The position numbers and the translations under genes are program-made. From Dolichospermum sp. LEGE 00240 (GTDB lineage Bacteria; Cyanobacteriota; Cyanobacteriia; Cyanobacteriales; Nostocaceae), in NCBI RefSeq assembly GCF_015207875.1, contig NZ_JADEVZ010000050.1, positions 1 to 38,838 on the forward strand: DNA of 38,838 bases. Direction: 5' to 3'. Shown piece by piece: positions 32,687 through 38,838 of this stretch (the stretch's first letter is position 1; each line of letters begins with the position of its first letter). The notes beneath the pieces were generated by a model. It had not been told where the DNA came from. It searched no databases and saw only the letters and a program-made list of their open reading frames with translations.

Positions 32687-33535
32687 AATAGCCAGTAGAT
32701 TGGTGTGGAAGTTTGTGCTTATGAACAGGCAAGAGGAAACAGGCAATACATATTGCGATTTTTCTACCTTTCTCCCCAATTGTAGGTTGTCATGCCCACA
32801 AATTCCACCATGATCATTTGTATGGGATTTTGATAAAAAAGAACTTTCTCAATAAACAGGGGTCTATTCTCATGATTATTGAGAATATTATCAATAATCA
32901 AACGAGTTTTGGTGATTTCAGCTTGGGGGCTTGACAGTGTTCTGAGTTTTGGGTATGCTAATGGTACGAGTGGAAAAGTGTGCGCCCATATATATAGGGT
33001 TTTTATTTATCAAGATAATTATTTCCCAAATCAATCCCAGAAGTAGGGGAAATAAGAAAATAATATTTGTCCTCATCACCAAAATGCCAAGACGATTTTC
33101 AGAATGTTATTGAATGATGTTTGGTGGGGTGTTGGTGATTTTTATTTTGTCAGAATCAGGATTTCCAGGATTTGAGGATTCACAGGATGTTGTGGGATGA
33201 TTTTTGGTGGGGATTTGAAGGTTTAACTCTCATGTTTTCAATTTTAAAATTGATGATTACATATTCAATAAATATTCTTTAATAACTTATAAATTTAAAA
33301 GATCATATTGTAAATCAAACATTTCAAAATAATATCCTGTAAATCCTTTAATCCTGGTTATCCTGATGCTGACAAATACAACTTTCATCACCAACAAACC
33401 ATCTAAAAATTACCATCCTGTACATCCTTTAATCCTGGATATCCTGATTCTGACAATTGAGAATTTCAGATACCCGACAACTTTTAACCATCTTCTTATT
33501 TATCACATTAATTATCACAGAAGTCGGGGATAGTA
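32687..33535. other. 849-bp repeat-rich intergenic region without a gene
   Basis: It contains three copies of a heptad-type dispersed repeat (33149-33190 inverted, 33331-33375 and 33413-33457 direct). A degraded relative of the GTCGGGGAT palindrome lies near 33521-33530. No coding frame is credible. Confidence 0.65.
33149..33457. repeat. Cluster of AATCCTG/TTTAATCCTGG dispersed repeats
   Basis: Copies such as TTTAATCCTGGATATCCTGA followed by TTCTGACAA occur at 33331-33375 and 33413-33457. A reversed copy (GTCAGAATCAGGATTTCCAG) lies at 33149-33190. The same unit lies in both halves of the 235-bp duplication (3206-3247, 3441-3482). Confidence 0.8.
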
Positions 33536-33642
33536 GTTTCCATCCCCTTGCGGGGAAGTTGGTTTGGAAAGGTTATCTGGTCCCGGAACAATAGCGTCAT
33601 TGTAATGTTTCCATCCCCTTGCGGGGAAGTTGGTTTGGAAAG
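33536..33642 (-). CRISPR. Minimal CRISPR: two repeats, one spacer
   Basis: Two identical 36-bp repeats (33536-33571, 33607-33642) begin GTTTCCATCCCCTTGCGGGG and end GTTTGGAAAG. They enclose a 35-bp spacer (33572-33606). The CCCC/GGGG stem and the repeat ends match known cyanobacterial CRISPR repeats. Transcription on the minus strand would place the ATGGAAAC handle before the spacer. No cas gene is in the window. Confidence 0.8.
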
Positions 33643-33688
33643 AGCTCACTTCTGGAAAGCTTACTGGGCAAGGGTTTCAGATACCCAT

Positions 33689-33825
33689 TTCGACACACCT
33701 CAGAAAAATGGAAAAATTTTCTCACAAAGTGGCAGATTTTGTCGGCTGAAACCTTTGGTGCGTAAGGCTTCGACACACCTCAACGAAATTATAGGGTTTT
33801 CAAGGTTCAGGGGAGGTGCGTCGAA
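33689..33825. repeat. TTCGACACACCTC repeats, one pair inverted
   Basis: TTCGACACACCTC occurs at 33689-33701 and 33769-33781, and its complement (GAGGTGCGTCGAA, one mismatch) at 33813-33825. The last two could be the ends of a 57-bp palindromic element. Confidence 0.65.
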
Positions 33826-33902
33826 AAAATTCAACTTACCAGTTATATTTTAATACTTAGCAACTAAAATAGTCAACAACTTTTTTGTATAAATTTAATT
33901 TA

Positions 33903-33955
33903 TAGCGGTTATTGCACTTGATACAATACAATCTAGGGCGGGGAAACCCCGCCCT
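33903..33955. repeat. Dispersed repeat ending in AGGGCGGGGAAACCCCGCCC hairpin
   Basis: The hairpin is at 33935-33955. The preceding GCGGTTAT...ATACAATACAAT resembles GCGGTTAT...ATGCAATGCAAT at 37367-37417, so both belong to one family. Confidence 0.75.
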
Positions 33956-34000
33956 ACGGGATTTGCTGACTGGATCTCACAAAGAGCGCGTACCCCTATG

Positions 34001-34058
34001 CTCAAACTCTTACTCTCTGCGCCTGGAGCGCCTCTGCGTGAGAAAAAAATCATACTTT
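34001..34058. repeat. Dispersed CTCTGCGCCTGGAGCG repeat, copy 2
   Basis: Near-identical to 31554-31610 and in the same orientation; it lies just after the pdhA stop. Confidence 0.75.
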
Positions 34059-34087
34059 CCCTGATTACCCAATCCCCAGTCCCCAGT

Positions 34088-35125
34088 TTAAACGTCTTCC
34101 GCAAAAATAAAGCGATATAACTCGCTAGGATCTGGTTCAGGACTACTTTCTGCAAATCTCACAGCTTCATCAATCACAGCCTGAATTTTCTTTTCCACAT
34201 CTTTCAATTCTGCTTCTGTGGCGAGATTTTGTTCCAGCAAATAACCAGCTAACTTTTTAATCGGGTCACGCGCAAACCAAAATTCCTTTTCTTCCTTGCT
34301 GCGGAGTTCATCTGGGTCAGCGAGAGAGTGTCCCCGGAAGCGATAGGTCATGGCTTCGATTAAGGTTGGACCTTCACCAGCACGGGCGCGGGCTACGGCT
34401 TCTTGTGCCACTTGACGCACGGCTAAAACATCCATTCCATCTACTTCCACACCCACCATGTTAAACACACTGGCTTTTTTGTATATCTCTGGTTGGGAAG
34501 TTGCTCTTTCATGAGCCATACCGATCGCCCATTTATTATTTTCTACCACAAAAAGAATCGGCAATTTCCATAAAGCTGCCATATTCAATGTCTCGAAAAA
34601 TTGACCGTTGTTAGCAGCACCGTCACCAAAGAAGCAAGCGGTTACTTGGTCGGCGGTTTTGTCTCCCAACACTTCCCGACGATATTTAGATTGGAAAGCC
34701 GCACCAGCAGCTACAGGGATACCTTCGGCTACGAAAGCATAACCACCTAGTAAACGGTGTTCCGCAGAAAACATATGCATTGAACCACCGCGCCCTTTAC
34801 TGCACCCTGTGGCTTTACCAAATAATTCTGCCATAACTTCGCGGGCGGGGACTCCGGCGCTCAAAGCATGAACGTGGTCACGGTAGGTACTGGAAACGAA
34901 GTCTTCACCGGGACGCATTGCACCTTTAATAATGCCGCTACAAACTGCTTCTTGTCCGTTGTACAGGTGGACAAATCCAAACATTTTTCCTCTATAATAC
35001 ATTTCGGCACATTTATCTTCAAATAAACGCCCTAATGTCATATCTTCATATAAGCCCAATCCTTCTTCTTTGGTGATTTGGACTGTGGCGGTATTAAATG
35101 TGGGTAATGTACGCTCTTGAGCCAT
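34088..35125 (-). CDS. pdhA: Pyruvate dehydrogenase E1 component, alpha subunit
   Basis: The 345-aa protein has the thiamine diphosphate motif [20 protein letters not shown] (near 168) ending ILFVVENN. The phosphorylation-loop region is [18 protein letters not shown], and substrate-site blocks are [17 protein letters not shown] and [10 protein letters not shown]. It forms the E1 tetramer with PdhB to decarboxylate pyruvate toward acetyl-CoA. It is a stand-alone gene, as is common in cyanobacteria, and no pdhB lies nearby. Start ATG at the complement of 35123-35125 ([13 protein letters not shown]). Confidence 0.96.
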   Translation of the reverse strand: MAQERTLPTFNTATVQITKEEGLGLYEDMTLGRLFEDKCAEMYYRGKMFGFVHLYNGQEAVCSGIIKGAMRPGEDFVSSTYRDHVHALSAGVPAREVMAELFGKATGCSKGRGGSMHMFSAEHRLLGGYAFVAEGIPVAAGAAFQSKYRREVLGDKTADQVTACFFGDGAANNGQFFETLNMAALWKLPILFVVENNKWAIGMAHERATSQPEIYKKASVFNMVGVEVDGMDVLAVRQVAQEAVARARAGEGPTLIEAMTYRFRGHSLADPDELRSKEEKEFWFARDPIKKLAGYLLEQNLATEAELKDVEKKIQAVIDEAVRFAESSPEPDPSELYRFIFAEDV

Positions 35126-35321
35126 GCTGGTGAAATATTCCTATTGTAAAAGTTAAAGTTAAGTTTGTCTTTGTTTACGTTAGCTATAAATTAGCTGGCG
35201 TTGACAAAATTAATTTATCAAAACCTATTTTATATGGTAACAATCAGGATAACTGTCTTTCTGCATAGGGATTAACAATTGAGTGAATGAAACTGCATGA
35301 AATAAGATTTTAAGAATAATT

Positions 35322-35414
35322 GAACGCAGATGAACGCGGATAAACGCAGATATGATAATTATGTGCAGCAACCAACAACGAACAACTGACCACTGACAAC
35401 TGACAACTGACAAT
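35322..35414. repeat. Short tandem repeats between tatC and pdhA
   Basis: GAACGCAGATGAACGCGGAT with a third AAACGCAGAT unit lies at 35322-35351. TGACAAC heptamers lie at about 35382-35414 and reach the tatC stop. The remainder of this 288-bp gap shows no gene. Confidence 0.75.
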
Positions 35415-36196
35415 TATTTCCCTGTGAGTTTCACCAGTCCAATGCCACCAAAGTATAGTCCTAAAACTGCACCTGCTAAAAGACTTTGGGTGAGAGGGTC
35501 GGTGGAAGGTGTGAGAATTGCTCCCAATACTACTGCTGTCATGATGACATAACGCCAGCCTTTTAACATGATTTTTGAGGAAACGATTCCCAAGGTGGCC
35601 AGCAAGATTTGAATGACGGGAACTTGAAATGCTAGTCCTGTGGTGAATAATAATAACAGCACAAAATCAAAATATTTGTCAATTGACCAAAGTTGCTCTA
35701 CGACATCAGCACCATAGTTAATGAAGAATTGCAATGCGGCAGGGATGAGTGCAGTGTAGGCGAAAATTAAGCCACATACAAATAATATGCTTGAACCTAG
35801 CACTACGGGAATGACTAACCGCCGTTCGCGCACGGTGAGACCAGGAAGTACAAATTGAATGATTTGATAAAGAATGAAGGGTGTGGTCAGGATTAAACCA
35901 CCATAAGCGGCAACTTTCATGGAGACAAAGAAAAATTCTCCGGGGGCTAATTGCAGAAATTTTACGCCGTGAGCAGGAATTTCTAGTAGCTGGACTAGGG
36001 GTTTAACTACGATAAAACAACCGATAATACCCACTACCACGACTATCAGGGAATAGAAAATTCTTTGTCGCAACTCTTCCAGGTGGTCAAAAATGGACAT
36101 TTCTACTTCACCTGGTAATTCATCTAGGGGGTTAATAGATGGTTCTGGGTCTGAGTTAGGGGATTTGATTGTATCTACGTCTTGTGAAGAGGTCAT
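35414..36196 (-). CDS. tatC: Sec-independent protein translocase TatC
   Basis: I choose the ATG at the complement of 36194-36196 ([13 protein letters not shown]), giving 260 aa. The longer frame uses a TTG. TatC hallmarks are [20 protein letters not shown] (conserved Glu/Leu/Arg), the FxxP loop [20 protein letters not shown] and the six membrane helices, including [20 protein letters not shown]. The C-terminus has [20 protein letters not shown]. It is the twin-arginine signal receptor that exports folded proteins across the thylakoid and cytoplasmic membrane. No tatA/tatB gene is adjacent. Confidence 0.96.
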   Translation of the reverse strand: MTSSQDVDTIKSPNSDPEPSINPLDELPGEVEMSIFDHLEELRQRIFYSLIVVVVGIIGCFIVVKPLVQLLEIPAHGVKFLQLAPGEFFFVSMKVAAYGGLILTTPFILYQIIQFVLPGLTVRERRLVIPVVLGSSILFVCGLIFAYTALIPAALQFFINYGADVVEQLWSIDKYFDFVLLLLFTTGLAFQVPVIQILLATLGIVSSKIMLKGWRYVIMTAVVLGAILTPSTDPLTQSLLAGAVLGLYFGGIGLVKLTGK

Positions 36197-37003
36197 GAGT
36201 AAGAGGAGTGGGAATCTGTTAGGCAATCTTTGTTCACTATTCTATAGGGAATAGGTCTGAAAACTCTTGAAGTTGTCAGTGAGTCAGGAAAATGACTATA
36301 TTTATTCTTGGTAATATTTATATCTTTAATTTTATTTTTGTATTTATAATTATTTTCTTTAGAAGTATTAATTATTACAATAATTTTTCCGAGCATGATC
36401 AAACCATTACTACTTAATAAATAAGTAACAATTGATAACTCAGTATGAGCCAGGAAAATATTAACTAGCTATATGGCTTGTGATGATTGATTTTTTCATG
36501 ATTACGAAGAAATAATCTCCCCTGGTGAGTAGATGCAACTGTGTTTTAGATTAGGTTTTTATTTAATGACGGATAATATTTATTTTTGTTTCTGGTCAAA
36601 AAAAGATTTTTTTGTCCGGCTTTTTCTCAGAGAATTTGTATAGATAGAAAGAACGTTATCTTGTGGCTAAATTAACTCTACCAGGGGGGTAGGAGTTAAT
36701 CTAGCAGTCATGGATCTAAATCTGGATTTGTGAATTAATTAGGAAAACAACTTGTTTATTCATTCTGAGATAAATCAAAGATGTAGTTTGGCAAAGTCCA
36801 AGACTAGTCTAGATTAATCTTTGTCATAAATAGACAGAATATGCTAATGCTCTTTAAGTTTGCATTGTTTGTGGTGTCTTGTTTGATGCTACGGGCAGGT
36901 TTTTTATGGCAATTTTAAGAACCATTAGCTGATTCATAAGTTTTCACAATTGATCAAGATGATGTTGTTGATTACGCAATAGCATTCTGAATTGAATTTT
37001 GAT
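36197..37003. other. 807-bp AT-rich intergenic region
   Basis: I see no tRNA, riboswitch or long palindrome. A 25-codon hydrophobic frame (MLMLFKFALFVVSCLMLRAG) starts at 36841, but it has no supporting ribosome site. The promoters of tatC and the small secreted peptide must lie here. Confidence 0.55.
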
Positions 37004-37207
37004 ATGAAAACAACAATTAGTTTAGGACTAATGGTATTGTCGGTCTATCTGTACAATTCCAGTGCTTGTTTTGCAGGGAACAAGCTGTCCATGGAAAATG
37101 TAGGGGCAAGAGTCGGAAATTATACTCAATCACAGTTAGTGGCGGATATGTCTGCTAGAGATGAGCAATTAGGTGATTGTATTCGTAGGGGTAGATGCAG
37201 GGATTAA
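37004..37207 (+). CDS. Small secreted peptide of unknown function
   Basis: From the ATG at 37004 the precursor is 67 aa (a TTG at 36992 would add four residues). MKTTISLGLMVLSVYLYNSS and ACFAG form a good signal peptide with a likely cut after CFA. The mature part is about 40 aa, GNKLSMENVGARVGNYTQSQ followed by LVADMSARDEQLGDCIRRGR and CRD. It has only two Cys (CIRRGRC), suggesting one disulphide or metal site. No family recognised. Confidence 0.6.
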   Translation: MKTTISLGLMVLSVYLYNSSACFAGNKLSMENVGARVGNYTQSQLVADMSARDEQLGDCIRRGRCRD

Positions 37208-37366
37208 TATGCGAGGAATTTAAACTTACCGGATATTTCTGTAATAATTGCAATTGAAGCTACGTAATTAGGGTTTGACTAGATTTGTCAGAACATCAAG
37301 TTTTTTACCAACTTTGAATATTCTGTTTTGGGTAGCTTCTGTAGAGGGAGTGATTTAATTGTTGTG

Positions 37367-37417
37367 GCGGTTATCAGTTGGATGCAATGCAATTCAGGGT
37401 GGGGAAACCCCGCCCCT
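37367..37417. repeat. GGGTGGGGAAACCCCGCCC dispersed repeat, copy 2
   Basis: Related to 33903-33955, with the hairpin GGGTGGGGAAACCCCGCCC at about 37397-37415. It lies within the 404-bp gap between the secreted peptide gene and the ATPase gene; nothing else is recognised in that gap. Confidence 0.7.
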
Positions 37418-37611
37418 GCTTTTTTATGTTATCAGTGTAAATTTTGATGCAGTTAAATTGTTCTGAGGACCGGGTTGGATATTCCTGTAAAGGAAAAGAT
37501 AAAATTAGTTGTGTTTCTATACCAAGTTATTGCGGATATGTCTGGTCTTCCGTTGTAAAAGAGATTGTGACAGATGATGTTGTGACTATTACAGCGTGAA
37601 TTGGGTTTTTT

Positions 37612-38715
37612 ATGCTTTTTAATTTAGAAAGATTTTATCAGGCTTGTAATCCTTCTCGTCCGTTGATGATTGAGAATGTAGACGACCGGATGTATTATAT
37701 TGATTTCACTTCAGTCCGGGGTGGAAAGATCATTGAAGCTCTGCTGCGGACTATTACTAAGATCTCTCCAAATACGCCAACCTGTCAGTTATTTACAGGA
37801 CATTTGGGCTGTGGAAAATCTACGGAATTATTAAGACTCAAGGCTGATTTGGAAGCGCAGGATTTTCATGTTGTCTATTTTGAGTCTACCCATGTTTTAG
37901 AAATGGTAGATATAGATGTTACAGATATTCTGTTAGCGATCGCTGGTTTGGTGAGTCAAAACTTGGAAGCGATGAAGCTGCGTGTCCAACCTAGTTACTT
38001 TACTAAGTTGTTTGGGGAGTTGGTAGATTTTCTGCAAACGCCTTTAGAATTGGGAGTAGAAGCCGAATTATCTGTAGGAATTGCCAAAATTACGGCGAAA
38101 ACTAAGGAAAGTCCTCAGTTACGCAGACGGTTAAGAGACTATCTAGAACCACGCACAGAGAATATCTTACAATCAATTAATAAAGAACTGTTAGACCGGG
38201 CTAATTTGGAGCTAAAAGCCAGGGGTAAGAAGGGATTGGTGGTGATTGTGGATAACTTGGATAGGGTGGCGGTTCGTCCTTTACCTTCTGGGCGATCGCT
38301 CCCCGAATACTTATTCATTGATCGAGGAGAACAATTAAGAAGATTAAATTGTCATATAGTTTACACAATTCCCTTGGCTCTGACATTTTCCAATGATAGC
38401 GCCCAACTACAGCATCGTTTAGGAGGCGGAGTCGCACCAAAAGTATTACCGATGATTCCCGTACGTCAACGTTGTGGAGAAATTAATAGCGTAGGACTGG
38501 GATTAATGCGCCAAATGGTATTAGCCAGAGCCTTTCCTGATATCTTACCAGGCGATCGCTTAAATTTAGCTACTCAATTATTTGATAATTTGGCAACTCT
38601 GGATCGTTTATGTCTGATTAGTGGTGGTCATGTCCGCGACTTATTAGGATTACTCTTTGACTGTTTGCGGGAACAAGATCCACCTTTTGATCACAAATGT
38701 GTAGAATTAGTGTAA
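37612..38715 (+). CDS. P-loop ATPase (AAA-type), probably C-terminally truncated
   Basis: The 367-aa protein has Walker A GHLGCGKST (near 64) and a Walker B-like LVVIVDNLDRV (near 206), plus a later Arg-rich segment MIPVRQRCGEINSVGLG. The N-terminus FYQACNPSRPLMIENVDDRM and YYIDFTSVRGGKIIEALLRT matches an abundant cyanobacterial ATPase family of unknown role. The frame stops at DHKCVELV, directly followed by CCGTTCAGGGGGTAC, which looks like the edge of an inserted element. I recall longer relatives, so truncation is probable but unproven. Confidence 0.75.
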   Translation: MLFNLERFYQACNPSRPLMIENVDDRMYYIDFTSVRGGKIIEALLRTITKISPNTPTCQLFTGHLGCGKSTELLRLKADLEAQDFHVVYFESTHVLEMVDIDVTDILLAIAGLVSQNLEAMKLRVQPSYFTKLFGELVDFLQTPLELGVEAELSVGIAKITAKTKESPQLRRRLRDYLEPRTENILQSINKELLDRANLELKARGKKGLVVIVDNLDRVAVRPLPSGRSLPEYLFIDRGEQLRRLNCHIVYTIPLALTFSNDSAQLQHRLGGGVAPKVLPMIPVRQRCGEINSVGLGLMRQMVLARAFPDILPGDRLNLATQLFDNLATLDRLCLISGGHVRDLLGLLFDCLREQDPPFDHKCVELV

Positions 38716-38770
38716 CCGTTCAGGGGGTACAAAGAAAACGAAAAACAACCCCCAAAATCCAGCAATAAAA

Positions 38771-38838
38771 TTAAGCAGCTTTCAACAAGTCAGAATCATC
38801 AGAATCAGCAGTAACTTGTGGAAGCAAAGAAGGCACAG
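38771..38838 (-). CDS. C-terminal end of a protein running out of the window
   Basis: On the minus strand an open frame ends VPSLLPQVTADSDDSDLLKA, then A and TAA. Its position just after the truncated ATPase and the CCGTTCAGGGGG sequence suggests it could be the end of a transposase, but 22 residues do not identify a family. Confidence 0.35.
   Translation of the reverse strand, partial: VPSLLPQVTADSDDSDLLKAA

Noticed and set aside
33643-33710. A possible third, degenerate CRISPR repeat beginning GTTTCAGATACCC
   Set aside because: Only the first few bases match and the stem CCCC/GGGG is absent.
33548-33853. A 101-codon plus-strand frame across the CRISPR repeats
   Set aside because: It is built from CRISPR repeats, spacer and palindromic repeats, with no protein-like composition or known family.
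36841-36918. A 25-codon hydrophobic frame in the tatC upstream region
   Set aside because: No ribosome site, very short, and AT-rich DNA readily yields hydrophobic frames.

Overview
The window looks like a chromosome segment from a filamentous, probably heterocyst-forming cyanobacterium (Nostocales). The evidence is a phycobilisome gene (apcD), two cyanobacterial-type Ser/Thr kinases (one fused to a GUN4 domain), xisH/xisI genes, low GC, many HIP1 octamers (GCGATCGC), and the interspersed palindromes and heptamer repeats typical of these genomes. Assignments rest on reading motifs and recalling families; no database search was run.

Layout. 1-170 is the end of an IS5-type element. 0.4-9.5 kb is core-like: a Ser/Thr kinase with an SH3 domain, a conserved small protein, a purple-acid-phosphatase-like phosphoesterase behind an exact 235-bp tandem duplication, asnS, a coiled-coil membrane protein, a small conserved protein, an anti-sigma-type ATPase and an RlmD/TrmA-type methyltransferase. 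9.7-14.4 kb carries apcD, an ABC-2 exporter pair, an M23 peptidase and a class-A beta-lactamase-like protein. 14.6-15.5 kb holds a cobalamin riboswitch with a strong promoter, upstream of a DUF1636 gene broken by an in-frame TAG. 16-18.8 kb has an unrecognised 259-aa gene, a UspA protein and pgk.

18.8-29.3 kb is an accessory island of defence and toxin-antitoxin type genes and their wreckage: a von Willebrand-like remnant, a pentapeptide protein, xisH/xisI plus a partial second copy, a Uma2 nuclease, an AAA ATPase with a TOPRIM-like (DUF4276) partner, an orphan antitoxin, a vapB with an internally deleted vapC, an intact vapBC, a DUF433 gene with a truncated DUF5615 gene, DUF29, and Uma2 and histidine-kinase fragments. 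Pieces of the 3' part of pgk recur inside the island.

30-38.8 kb returns to core-like genes: a GAF-PP2C phosphatase, tRNA-Lys(UUU), an aldose epimerase, a one-spacer CRISPR remnant, pdhA, tatC, a small secreted peptide and a P-loop ATPase that seems to end at another insertion. The strongest candidate for an under-described system is the ATPase/DUF4276 pair at 22.1-24.0 kb. It is bracketed by a 102-bp direct repeat of the Uma2 gene tail, and the DUF4276 protein reads in frame into the second copy of that tail.
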